A DNA stretch of 64,000 nucleotides from Pseudorasbora parva (taxonomy: Eukaryota; Chordata; Actinopteri; Cypriniformes; Gobionidae): assembly GCF_024679245.1 (NCBI RefSeq), contig NC_090178.1:8285202-8349201 (forward strand), read 5' to 3'. This document shows positions 1 through 13,000 of the stretch, piece by piece. The position numbers were made by a program, and so were the translations under genes. Position 1 is the first letter of the stretch. The number at the start of each line of letters is the position of its first letter. The notes under the pieces were generated by a model that was not told the origin of the DNA, searched no databases, and saw only the letters and a program-made list of their open reading frames with translations.

Positions 1-899
1 GTAATAGGGGCCTGTTAGCCGGGTTGCTTGTGCTGTAACACTGCTTGTAACACTGTGGGGATAGTGTTAGTTTTGGCGGTGCAGGCTTTGCAGTGGGCGC
101 ACGCCTCACATTTATATTGTGTGTGCGAGAGTGAACTTTGTGAAAAGTGCTTGGGTGCAGGAGTGCAGACTGTAAAGTGGGCACATTTCCTACATAGAAA
201 GCTCTTTTGTGTGTAGTGTAAACAATGTGCAGTGGCGCACAACCTACGTAGAATACCCACGGTGCAAACCAGTGAGCAAATCCACAGGGGTAAACGCACA
301 CAGCATTAGTGTGCAGACGAGCGTGTTTAACACAGGCTAGTTGACTGCAATATTTCATCTCCAGTCACTTAACTTAAGGGAACTGGGAGAATGTAAGGAA
401 GTGCGGGTGGTATGTGAGCCATTCCACAATGCCGTTATGCTCTAGTCTAGACTGAAAGCGCGCATGCAGACAAGCGTGTTTGACCACAGGCTAGTTGACT
501 GCAATAAGGCTAGTTGACTTTATATGGTGTAATCCGGCCGCGGCGGGATTTATTTGTGATTTTGTGAGGCTGAATTAACAGTGCTTATGTAGGGGTGCAC
601 ACTGTGTAGTGGACACTTTGTCTACAGTGTAAAAACCTTTCCAGCCGCCTGAATAAAGGGGACTGGAAGTGATAGAGTGAAAAAAGGGCTTAGCTTGGCA
701 GCCATTTTCCGACGCCCTTATGCTCTGACAGTGAGCGCGTGCTATGACGTAAGCCGCGCTCTAGTCAGCAACGCGCTGTGGAAGGGGCGCGCGCTATCAT
801 GACAAGGCAGCCATTACAACTTCCTTGGCAGTAAGCGCGCGCTGCAGCGACATTGTTCTTGACATACCCAACAGCCCGAGCTCGCTCGTCTAACTTACT
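1..899. repeat. GC-rich degenerate repeat block
   Basis: No gene is seen. The stretch around 311-352 recurs around 463-505, sharing the core acaggctagttgactgcaat. A second pair shares cgcc/gccg-ttatgctct near 432 and 716. Together they suggest diverged tandem units of about 150-280 bp in a repetitive element adjoining the 121-bp array. Confidence 0.5.
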
Positions 900-2480
900 C
901 TAGTATTCTCTGTCCGCAGCGCTTCAGCACGGCGGCGGTAGAATGAGCACGGCGAGAGCTTCGGCTCGAGTTTGTTTATTCACTCTATTATTCTCTGTCC
1001 GCGGCGATAGAGCGACAGGACGAGAGAATTGGAAGCGTGAGGAAAAACTCTGTCCGCGGCGCTTCTAGCACGGCGAGAGCTTCGGCTCGAGTTAGTTTAT
1101 TCACTCTAGTATTCTCTGTCCGCGGCGATAGAGCGACAGGACGAGAGAATTGGAAGCGTGAGGTAAAACTCTGTCCGCGGCGCTTCTAGCACGGCGAGAG
1201 CTTCGGCTCGAGTTTGTTTATTCACTCTATTATTCTCTGTCCGCGGCGATAGAGCGACAGGACGAGAGAATTGGAAGCGTGAGGTAAAACTCTGTCCGCG
1301 GCGCTTCTAGCACGGCGAGAGCTTCAGCTCGAGTTTGTTTATTCACTCTAGTATTCTCTGTCAGCGGCGATAGAGCGACAGGACGAGAGAATTGGAAGCG
1401 TGAGGTAAAACTCTGTCCGCGGCGCTTCTAGCACGGCGAGAGCTTCGGCTCGAGTTTGTTTATTCACTCTAGTATTCTCTGTCCGCGGCGATAGAGCGAC
1501 AGGACGAGAGAATTGGAAGCGTGAGGTAAAACTCTGTCCGCGGCGCTTCTAGCACGGCGAGAGCTTCAGCTCGAGTTTGTTTATTCACTCTATTATTCTC
1601 TGTCCGCGGCGATAGAGCGACAGGACGAGAGAATTGGAAGCGTGAGGTAAAACTCTGTCCGCGGCGCTTCTAGCACGGCGAGAGCTTCAGCTCGAGTTTG
1701 TTTATTCACTCTAGTATTCTCTGTCCGCGGCGATAGAGCGACAGGACGAGAGAATTGGAAGCGTGAGGTAAAACTCTGTCCGCGGCGCTTCTAGCACGGC
1801 GAGAGCTTCGGCTCGAGTTTGTTTATTCACTCTAGTATTCTCTGTCTGCGGCGATAGAGCGACAGGACGAGAGAATTGGAAGCGTGAGGTAAAACTCTGT
1901 CCGCGGCGCTTCTAGCACGGCGAGAGCTTCGGCTCGAGTTTGTTTATTCACTCTAGTATTCTCTGTCCGCGGCGATAGAGCGACAGGACGAGAGAATTGG
2001 AAGCGTGAGGTAAAACTCTGTCCGCGGCGCTTCTAGCACGGCGAGAGCTTCGGCTCGAGTTTGTTTATTCACTCTATTATTCTCTGTCCGCGGCGATAGA
2101 GCGACAGGACGAGAGAATTGGAAGCGTGAGGTAAAACTCTGTCCGCGGCGCTTCTAGCACGGCGAGAGCTTCGGCTCGAGTTTGTTTATTCACTCTAGTA
2201 TTCTCTGTCCGCGGCGATAGAGCGACAGGACGAGAGAATTGGAAGCGTGAGGTAAAACTCTGTCCGCGGCGCTTCTAGCACGGCGAGAGCTTCGGCTCGA
2301 GTTTGTTTATTCACTCTAGTATTCTCTGTCCGCGGCTGTAGCGCGACGGAATGAGAGAAGAGTGGGAACAACTCTGTGGCAGCGGCGGAAGAAGAGCCGC
2401 GGCGGCGGCAGAGTGAAGAGAGCTTCGGCTTGAGTGTGCTCATGTCCTCTAACATTCTCTCTTTCCGCGGCGCTATTCAG
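900..2480. repeat. 121-bp GC-rich tandem array, 11 full copies plus partial ends
   Basis: The motif ttctctgtccgcggcgatag recurs at 991, 1112, 1233, 1354, 1475, 1596, 1717, 1838, 1959, 2080, 2201 and, in altered form, 2322. The spacing is exactly 121 bases with no indels, and units differ by only a few substitutions. Each unit holds two tctgtccgcggcg cores and one ctcgag site. Degenerate copies flank both ends. Confidence 0.95.
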
Positions 2481-3300
2481 CGCGACGGGACGAGAGCAGA
2501 GGGAGAGTGAGAAGAGCTCCGTCTTTCCGCGGCGCTTAACGACGCGGCGGAACGAGAGAGTCCTCGAGTAGAACAAGCCTGTAAGCTCTAGAAGTGGCGT
2601 TGCAGCGGCAACACAAACACATATAACACTCAACATAGACACAGTTTAAAGGATATATAACGCCGGATGGCGTAGCTGGAACGGCAGAGAAGGCGGAGAG
2701 GGAGTCCGTCGTCCTCAGCTGCAGGTTCCGCTGGTGCCTTTTCAACGGCGGTGCTTCTTCCGGAGACCAGCGAAGGTATCGCTGAAGGAGATAAAATCTG
2801 ACACCTATGGCGAATTAAGGTCTTATATAGCCTCCTGTATGCAAATATAAGCACCTTTTTCGGCGGGCTTCTGGAACGCCCCCCATTGGTTCGTTCCTCT
2901 CAGCCGCCTCACCATAGGTTCCTGCAGTTGCCGCAGCCCGGCCAATCAGAGCGCTCCTCGCGCTGGGCTATGGCCGTGCAGCTCACTGCGCTTTACATAG
3001 ATACCTTTATTAAAAGTTTTGCTTCACATTCTCGAGAAAAGGAGTTTTTCCCATACGTAATACGAGGAACCTCTCTCGAAAGGGAACTCAGATGAACTGC
3101 TTAGTGCTACAGATATTAGTAAGTTCTTGTAAGATAGTCAGATCCATGCGACCATCTGGGACATTTGATCATTTTGCCTGAAGCGTTGTTATAAAAGTTT
3201 ACTCCTGAATCCTGATAATACAACCAACGATTAGCAAATAACAGTACAGACTAACGTAAACCGGAAGTTCGTTACCGGCGTGTTCTACGTTGCCATAGCG
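2481..3300. repeat. GC-rich block resembling an LTR or old promoter
   Basis: Contains ATTGG and CCAATCAG boxes (2886 and 2942) and TATA-like stretches (2651 and 2823). It also has the motif cccatacgtaatacgaggaa, which I associate with dispersed cyprinid LTR-type repeats. No retroviral-type ORF is visible. The identity is tentative. Confidence 0.35.
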
Positions 3301-3886
3301 ATCATGGAAAAGGTCAGAGTTCGGGAAAGTTGTGGATAACCGCAAGTTTTAGCACACTACTAACTAAAGCCGGGTGCACACTGTGCGATTTTGCCCATGA
3401 TTTGGCCTTCTGAGACAAATTATAAAAATCCTAAAAGATTCCTTTGATCCTACTAACTACCTCGTTTTTGGTAGTTAGTTTGACATGTCTTTCAGCAGCC
3501 GATTAATGACCACTGCGATCAGATTTTACCTCAGATGAAATTCTGGCAGTGTCAGAAGATTTGGCGCACAATCCTGCAGTGTGACTTCCTCTACGACGAC
3601 CGTCAAATATCTTGGTTTTTCCAAGACAAACTATGACCAAAACGAAAGCTAGAGATTTCGTTGTAAGCACCATTTTAGTCTCACGTGTAATGTGACTCGT
3701 AAAGTCTGACATTTATGCCAACTGAAATCTTAAAGTGTGACATGGCTTACATCGGGGATTATGCTCAGAGTCTGACAGGGTACATTCGCAAAGGATTTTG
3801 AAAAATCGTACAGTGTGCAGGACCCATAACTCAACCAGCCAACACCCCCCCAAAAAAAGCAACAAAAATCAACTTAAAGTACTGAC
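3301..3886. other. mtmr11: Intron of mtmr11, no gene seen
   Basis: Downstream of mtmr11 exon 10. It holds repeat-like sequence (gccgggtgcacactgtgcgatt, with a reversed partner around 3805-3822, acagtgtgcaggacc) suggesting an inverted-repeat element of about 450 bp. No exon with a myotubularin match was found. Confidence 0.4.
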
Positions 3887-4011
3887 CGCCTAGACAAAGA
3901 GTCCGGAGCCTCGTGTGAGCCAGTTGGATATCTGCAGGTGATGGCATTTCCTCTCCCAGATCCACAATCACACACAGCTGCTGACTGCCAAAGAGCACTG
4001 ACTCCAGGTTC
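3887..4011 (-). CDS. mtmr11: mtmr11 coding exon 10 (last in window)
   Basis: 125 nt, acceptor TGTGATGTTCAG|GAACC, donor GGCG|GTCAGT. It encodes [20 protein letters not shown], then [20 protein letters not shown], matching the ADVQLAHLRLRALCL region of human MTMR11. It ends in phase 1. No next exon was found at 1-3886, so the rest of the gene should lie left of the window. Confidence 0.9.
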
Positions 4012-7000
4012 CTGAACATCACAGACAAGGGCTCCAATTATCAATGAATGCTTGACTGCTGCTAAGTCTAATCTAGAAAAAAATAACAAACCTAATGTCG
4101 TCCTTCTCGTGGTAGATGTTATTTTGGAAGCTGGCCATTCGTAGTAAGTCACTGCCGCGGGGATGTCGCCAGCACCATCGCTGAAGGGAGTTTAATTGTT
4201 TATTATAAATTATACAAAATGCTTCAATAATAATAATGAAAAAACAATTTGACATTCAGTAGACCGAGCTGTCCCATATTAAACAGCTGAACACAATGTA
4301 AACCCTAATGCTTAAAGGTTTGAGAAGAGTAAACTTAAGTGAAACAAATTAGTTCAATCAAATGAACTTTTATGAGTATTTAGAATTTTCTTTTTCTTTT
4401 GAGTTCAAAAAGCCGACACATTTTAAAGGGTTAGTTTTTTTACTTAATAATTATGTCATTAATGTCGCATTTGGATCACGTCAAACTGCCAAACTGCTGA
4501 AATCACGTGACATTGGCAATCCAAATCTTTGACCGAGTCACTGATTCATGAACCGTTTGAATCTTTTTGGAGGAACATGGAAGAGAAGACAATGCTGAAT
4601 GAAGTCGTAGTTTTTGATATTTTTGGACCAAAATGTATTTTCGATGCTTTAAGAGATTCTAATTAACTAACTGATGTCTCATATGGACTACTCTGATGAT
4701 GTTTTTATTCCCTTTCTGGACATGGACAGTATAGTGTGCATAGACTGCATATGCTCTGGGACTAAAATATAAAATATCTTAAACTGTGTCTGAAGATGAA
4801 CGGAGGTCTTACGGGTGTGGAACAACATTAGGGTGAGTCATAAATGACATCAATTTCATTTTTTTGGGTGAACTATCCCGATAAGTAATCTGAATTGTTT
4901 CATTGTTTTGAGTTAACTTATTTCTTTTTAATTTGGACAAACCTAAATTTAACTGAAGCTGGGCTGTGATTTCTATTTCCCAGCATGCCTAGCCATGACA
5001 CTCAAAAAGGAGAGTAAATGCCAAAATTAAGGGCTATAAAATGTTATTTATGCAAGATTGGTGTTAAGTGGAAGATTTAAGATTTAGTGTTTGCAATGCT
5101 AATTTAGAAGAATTTCTGTTATGTTTTTTTTTTGGGGGGGGGGGGGGGGTTACAAATACTTTTGCTACAGTACTTGAGTACATTTTTAAAAATGTTCTAT
5201 TTTCTTGAATTATAATTAAATAATTAAATTGTGGTACTCTCTTACTTGAGTTGAATAAAAATACATTTAATTTATTTTTCACCAAAAGTACGAAGTACTT
5301 TGACAAAGGTGCTGAAGGAGCAACACGTAAAATAGCATGCCTTTTGGGAAGAACATAAAGATGGGTACATGATGACCATTTACATTTTTGGATGAACTAT
5401 CACTTTAAGCACAACATGAAACATCATTCACAAGACTTCACACGTTTTAAGTAAAACAAATTTCTGTGTGAAATGTTGGGTAGAAATTGATTTTATCCTT
5501 AAGTTCCATATATATATAATTATTATTATTATATTATAATTATTATAATTTTGTTTTATTATAATATTATATTATAATATTATATTATATATATTATAAT
5601 TTTGCCCTGAGGCCTTGGTAGAAAGTATTTACATTTTGATTATGATGTAAGGAATAATTGACTCTAGGCCGTTGAATTATTAGAAAAACAATGCACACCT
5701 GAGGTGGTGATGCGGTCACAAGGCAAAGCGTGTATTATTTTTCTATATTTAATTAATTAAGGCCGTTAATTCAACGGCCCGGAGTCAATTATTCCGCTTA
5801 TACTACAGTTACCACACCACAAGACATCGATCCGATTATATATTTAAAGGGATTCGTCTGGTTTTTGTTCTTAAATCGCTATTGTGAGCAGGACTATTTC
5901 TTCCGCATCTCATCCAACGGCTCTTTTCATTTTATAAATCATTTTAAAGCTGGTAACGAAGGCTTGAGCCGTTGATAGCATTTATTAATGAAAAAGAGAG
6001 CGGGGGGGTGGGGGGGGGGGTGAATTAGGATACCTTTGTGCGTATTTAAACAGCGCTGTTATTACCTCGGTAGTGAAAAAATGTCATGTGTAGCCTTTAA
6101 GTTGCTTTATTTTTTTATCCTGTAATTTCTGTTATTGCAGTTAACTATGTGAAGTAATATGGAACTGTAATGCGGTCAAGAGAACTGCCTGGAACTACGT
6201 TCGCTGAGCGTTTCCCAGAAAATAATTGCACACCTCAGAACGTCCATCAGCCAATCAGATTCAAGCATTCGTAGTATAAAACAATATAAAGTATTATGAA
6301 AACAAAAGTTAGGAACATTTAATTTTGGAGCATTCATTGAAGAAGTAAATAATGTCACATTTAATTTCATGTTGTGTTTGAAAGGGTTGGTGTTTTGTAA
6401 ATGCATGTCAGAAAGAACTCACTGGGATGCGTCCCTCGTTGAAGTGGGCAAATGTTTTCTTGAGCTCCGTGTCTAGGACCCTCTGAGGAACCACATTGAA
6501 TCCTGGCAGACTGCAAGAACACAGAATGGAAAAAAGTGTGAGTAGTTTCCATAAGCGATTATGATTGGATATGCTTGTGCAAACATGATATTATGTGGTG
6601 AGCTCACTGTACTTGCAGGCACAAACAGACTTCAGTCTCTACACTAGACAATACTAGATTTTTGAAAAAAGTCTTATCAAGACTGCATTTATCAGCTCAA
6701 ATATACAGTAAAAACTGGGAAATATTACTACCATTTAAAACTTGTCATTTTATATATTTTAAAATGCAATTTATTCCTGTGATTTTTCCCAGGATTACTT
6801 AAAGAGTAGAAAGTTCAAAAGAACAGCTTTTATTTGAAATATAAATATTTTGTAACATTATTAATGTATTAACTGTTACTTTTGATTAGTTGAATGCAAA
6901 CTCGCTCAATAAAAGTATTAATTTCTTTACCAAAAAAATATTGTCCCAAAACTGTATAACGCATTTGGATAAGTATGCAACTACAGTAGTGCCAAAAGTG

Positions 7001-10000
7001 ATATTCGGAGGGGATTGGTTTGGGGATTTGCTTTTAATGACCCTACAAAGTTCAATTAAACCATCAAAATATGAGGAACATATTTTATGTATTAAAATAT
7101 TTTAAATAGAAGGGAAGAGCAAAATAATAAACTTGTTTAAGGTATTTATCTGACAAAATGATTAGGCAAAAAGGGGAGTAAATTGCAGCTACAGGTTATA
7201 TGTTTATGCAGAAACAAATGTACACAGCCCACAGCACATAGCATACATTGACTACAACATAAATAGTTCTTCATATTTCATTGGTCGTCTCTTATTTTTG
7301 TTCATAATTTCTTTGTGTGACGGCCTGGCCAATTTTTCTGTCCACACAATTTGGCATGATTTAATCATTCAAATAAAATAATAGACTTATTACTTGAGCA
7401 CAACTATACAATATATATACAAAATCTTTAACACGTTTTTTTTTAATTAATAATAAAGGGTGAAGATGTCATCAATTTTGGGCCACTACTGTACATATAG
7501 CTGTTATATAACTTTATTACTTTGCATATAAAAATCAGCAAGTGTGGGTTATGTTTAAATAATAACTATTATTTTGCTTTCTTTCCATCCAATTTGTGTA
7601 AATGGTCTTAATTTGCTTATTACAAAAATGGGATGAGGAGTGTGAATGGCCCTTTTTAACACACAAAATGGTTTTTCATCAGGGAGTATGTGTGGGAACA
7701 GCATTTAGTAACCGGTTATGGAGCACAGAACCTCAGTCGTGTGTAAAGAGCGGAAAAAAGCCCTCTAATGTCAGTTCTAATCTGAGCACAGGAGGTCTGA
7801 AAGTGGATCTCTACCTGGTGGACATCTCAAAGCGGTCATTGACAGAGCTGACCCTCCAGCCGATGGCACCTGTCCTCTCCAGCTCCTGCTCCCAACCCAA
7901 CGAACTCTCGTACCAGTTCATGGCAGGGTCATGCCGCCTGTTGCTTAGGAACTGCTTCATTTCTATAGAGGGCATAGAGAGGCAACGTTTGGTTATAAGA
8001 TCCGGATTATGTGCAAAACCTCCCGAGAGCTGCAAACTCAATTTGCTTGCTAGAGAGCAAGTGGACTGGTGCAATAAACATGAACTGACTACAAACAAAC
8101 CTTGACAAGGCTGAAAAAGGGCTAGAAGGTGACCTGTTTCAGATTACTTTACATTATTCATCTAGTTGACGGTCACTTTCCTTCTCAGAGATGTGGCTTA
8201 GCTCACATTTCCTTCTATGATTCGTTTAAATGTCAAATGCATGGGTCATATAGGCTACGACTGGGAGAAAACGATTATATTTCAAATTTATTTCGTTTTT
8301 TGAAAATATAAAATACCAAAATGTATGTATTTGCTCTGAAATTGCTTTAAAAAAAAGTTTTGGCCCTTACATTTGAATATATCCATGGTAGATTTAAATG
8401 TTTCATGCAAGATGTAAAATGTAATAATATTTTTGTTTTCCACACTAATTTTCACTAAATTACCACAAGAAAGAATGACTAATTTCCATTTCTATTTATT
8501 TGTATAATAATACTTAGTAGATAACATCAACTCATTATTAGGACTTTTATTTATCAATATTAATACAATATTGCTCACTCCTATAATACAGACCTGAAAC
8601 TCATTTCCCCACTTGCTGATGCTTCAAAACCTGACAAAAACATCTGAAAATGTACAAAAAATTCCTACATATTTAATAATTTCTCCTTTCGATTTATAAG
8701 TCGAAGACATCTGTTAATGAGTGCCTCATCTCTCAACTCGTCACATTCTGTTTTTAATGTACAAACATCAGATAAACTTCACATATTACTCAGGGGACGT
8801 TCTGGAGTCGTACTGCAGATAAGCAAAAAATAATATCTACAGTATATCTTTATCTATAAACACAGGATTATTTGATCTCCTCGCTCGCTCGCTCTTATCT
8901 GTTGCGTCACATCACACGTGGTAAAAATGCAGAAGAGCTTGCAAATAAGTTGACAGATGATAATGGCAAAAGTTACATCCTGGCTCAATCAGTGTTATCT
9001 GAAGGAGAGATTCCACAGGTCTTTTCTTCTTCCTGCTGCAGTCAGACTGTACAATGAACACTGCTAACAAAAAACTCTTTTTAATGCTGCAATATTTTTG
9101 CTCTATTTAACTGTGTTTTTTGAATGTGCGATACATGCTAGCATTAACTATGTATAGGCTATTTTAGTTGTATGTTTTTATCTTAGAGTGCGCGATACTG
9201 CTATTTTTATTATTGTACCCCTGCTGTTGCTAAATGCAATTTCCCCACAGCAGGACAAATAAAGGCTTAGCTAAATAACTACTGAATGTGTCAAACACAG
9301 TCTGTATGGTCTAAAGGACATAGTGTTGATATAAAGTAGGATATTTTATTTCGGGAGAGAGATTATAAATTATTTCAGAATGTATATACCTAAAGGTACA
9401 TTTGGACTCCGGCCTTGGTTTCGAAACCCACAACCTAACTTGGCAAATTTTAGGTTTATCAGAAATTCTTGATCAAATAAAGCTGCAAAGATATACTTTC
9501 ACTCTATGATTCTTTCTCATATCACTTATTGTTTGACAAGCTGGTCAAACACACATTCCATAGTTCTAGATTCATTGGATTACTGAATTATTATATAAAC
9601 AAGCACTTACATTTTTAATAAGTATAACTTGCTTAGCTGGAAAAACCTCATTAAGTCTAAAAAAAAATGTTTCTTTAGTTCATAAGATTATGCATGTTTT
9701 AGTTTTTCTCTCTCTTTTCTTTTCAGTTTTAAGGCCTAATAACATCTGGTAAAGGGACTACCAATGAAAACTAGCCTATGGGTACATTTATGTTCATGAA
9801 TGTTGATTAATGTACATTGTCCCTTTTTGAAACAAAATAGATTACACAATTACAAACACAATGGCTTTTTGCATTGATTATTAATAACTCACCAATACTC
9901 CCCAAAGCAGCATTTTGGAAGGAGAGGATAGTCCCAGGTTTCAGTGGCTGGTAAGTCTTAGCAATGGTATACGTAATCTGAAAGCAAGTTAAAGTAGTGT

Positions 10001-13000
10001 GGAAATCATTAGTATGTTGATCAACAATAAAGGCTTGAAACATCCGTTGACGTCAGTTTGATGGCTTGGGTTTGAATATCCTTAAAGGGATAGTTCAATC
10101 AACAATGAAAATTAGCCCATGATTTACTCACCCTCAAGCCATCCTAGGTGTATATGCGTTTCTTCTTTCAGACGACTACAATCAGAGTTAAATTTAAAAA
10201 GTCCTGGCTCTGCCAAGCTTTATAACGGCAGTATATGGCCGTTTCTGTTTTGAGGTCCATTATAAAAGTGCTCCACACAGCTCTGGGGGTTTAAAGGAAC
10301 ACGCCAACTTTTTGGGACTTTGGCTTATTAAGTGTATCCCCCAGAGTTAGATAAGTCCATATATATATATATATATCATTCTCATCTCCGTGCATCCCAT
10401 AACTCTCGTGCAGTCTGACACACACTCCCGCTAGCCTAGCTTAGCACAAAGAGTGGAGGTATATGGCTTCAGCTAGCCTACTGCTCAAAAAGTGACAAAA
10501 TAACGCCAACATTTTCCTATTTACATGTTGCAATGTGTTTAGTCACAGCGCGTACAAATAACAAGGTTACATGAGACACAGCTATCTTATAAACATATAC
10601 ATACTGTGGACTATATTCTCAGAAGGCGCAGCACTGCTCCACTTCTGCGGAGTGCGGAGTGATTTGCTCGCAGCACATGAGAAGCCCCGCGGTGTTCCTT
10701 CCGTAAACAAAACCAGCTTGACTAGAGCTAGTGACGAACGTGACTGTTGATCATGGCTGATTTTGAGAAATTGTAAGAGGATTTTTACTTGGCATTAAAC
10801 CAAAACCTGGAACCATATCTTTTTGAGCCAGAATACACAGACGAGGAGTTACAAACTTTGGAAGCAAATAGACAAAACGCCGATCAGACTGAGGTTGAGG
10901 GGAGAATCAGAATGAACACAATATGTGTGGAAATTTCCCTAATACACCCGGCAGTTGTCATTTTTTTCTCCCATTGTGACAAAATCAACTGGAAGAAACG
11001 CCCCATACCAAGTAAACCTAATGGACAGCTGTCCACCAAGTAAGTTAATTTGTTTTTATAATAATAAATAATAATAAAAAATGTTTGTTTTTTTATTTTT
11101 TGGACAATGAACCCAGACAAAAATTGAACTGCCTGAATTAAAACTGCCAATTCATTAGCAAGGTAAATGCTACAGTCCAGAGAATTACCTCTAGCACCGC
11201 TCATTTGTTACTGTGACAGAGCGCGTTCATGACAACACAATACTAACATTACAATACTAACATTACAGAGGATATGGAGCACAGGAAAAAGTCCAATACA
11301 GTAGTGACCACCCTATTCATGTAACAGTGTCATAAACGTTATTAGATCTGTTACAGTAGGCTAACTTACGCATCTAAAAAACATAACGGAACACTTACCG
11401 CAGCCGCGGGTGATCTGCTTTGTTCTGTCTATATTATCCATGGGATGGCCGTATCTTTCAGCACACGTTTCATGTTTTTTTTTCCCGAAATAGTCGTCCT
11501 CTGTGAAATGTTCACAGTGCTACAGGTGTGTTTGGGTCTATATCCAGAGCAAGTAGCCATCGATTCATCAGGTCAGCGTTTTGGGTTGGAATTCTATGGA
11601 ATATCATTGTATTACCTGGTCTCCCCTGTTTATTGTCGCGGGCCTTCACAATACAGCGAACACCCATGGTTGTAAACTATCTAGCAATTACTCCAACTCT
11701 GAGCGAACTCTCTGCTTCTCACCGCGGGGCTTCTCATGTGCTGCGAGCAAATCACTCCGCAGAAGTGGAGCAGTGCTGCACCTTCTAGGAATATAGTCCA
11801 CAGTATGTATATGTATATAAGATAGCTGTGTCTCATGTAACCTTGTTATTTGTACACGCTGTGACTATACACATTGCAAAATTTATACACATTGCACATT
11901 GGAAAATGTTGGCGTTATTTTGTCACTTTTTGAGCAGTAGGCTAGATGAAGCCATATACCTCCAGTCTTTGTGCTAAGCTAGGCTAGCGGGAGTGCGTGT
12001 CAGACTGAGTTATGGGATGCACGGAGATGAGAATGATATATAAGGATTTATCTAACTCTGGGGGATACACTTAATAAGCCAAAGTCCCAAAAAGTTGGCG
12101 TGTTCCTTTAATAAAGGCCTTCTGAAGCAAAGCCATGTGTTTGTGTGAGAAAAATATACTGAACTTTATAAACTAAAATGACTAGGTAAAATTTCACAGC
12201 CATACGCATCGATTCACGGCGAAAGAGTAACCCTTGACCTGACACATGAGGCATTGACCAACGCAGAAGCGTGGAGGATAGAGCAAAACAAAACACCGTT
12301 CTTGAACTAGAAGTCTAAAATGAGAATTTTCAAAGAGAAATGCTGGAGAACTAATGCTGGAGGACTTCGATATAAGAGAAGAGGGGCTGGAGTTTGTTGC
12401 CCAGCCCTTATGTTAAAACCTTGAGAGGCGTCAAAGCTTGCGATACTCTTACACTTGCTTAGACCATTTGCCGGAAGCAAGATATTTGAGTTTTTCCAAG
12501 TTTTAAATATGGAGATCTTTGTCACACAAATGCATTGCTTCGCTTCAGAAGGCCTTTATTACCCCCCGGAGCCGTGTGGATAACTTTTATGATGTATGGA
12601 TGCACTTTTATGGACTTCAAACAAAACAGATCAGCCCTGTTCACTGTTATTATAAAGCTGAGAAGAGCCAGGACATTTTTTAATATAACGCTGATTGTAT
12701 TTGCCTGCAAGAAGAATGCCATATACACCTAGGGTGACTTGAGGGTGTGTGCATTTTGTTTTGGTGAACTATGCTTTTAACAGAGGTGGACAGTAGTGGA
12801 TGATTTTTACTTGCTATTCAAGTAAAATTTTAAGTATACTTTATCAGTGTTTTTCTTTGAAAAACTTTTACTTCCAAAGCATAATATATAATGTCATACT
12901 TTTTACTGCACTACATTTCATAAATAAAAGCTATTGTTTTCTAACCATTAGCTAGTACTTTTTTACTTGTAAAAATTACTTTGAATTACTTTTACTTGAG

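Larger units (their letters stand above)
10086..12776. mobile_element. TTAA-flanked foldback element (outer), split by a second element
   Basis: The left end agggatagttcaatc follows TTAA at 10082-10085. The right end, reading gatagttcaccaaa-like sequence in reverse, precedes TTAA at 12777-12780. Left arm blocks (ccctcaagccatcctaggtgtatatg; gtcctggctctgccaagctttataa) recur inverted at 12640-12750. With the inner 1.8 kb removed the element is about 0.9 kb. No transposase is encoded. Some bases differ between arms. Confidence 0.8.

Noticed and set aside
900..2480. Direct repeats considered as a CRISPR array
   Set aside because: Units are 121 bp with no unique spacers, in a vertebrate genome.
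2195..2854. Several minus-strand ORFs in the GC-rich block
   Set aside because: They fall in tandem or LTR-like sequence with few stops because of base composition, and have no family match.
3874..4152. 92-codon minus-strand ORF across mtmr11 exons 9 and 10
   Set aside because: It reads through an intron in the wrong frame; the splice-joined frame gives the conserved protein.
7602..8105. 167-codon plus-strand ORF
   Set aside because: It is antisense to mtmr11 exon 7, which has strong myotubularin similarity on the minus strand.
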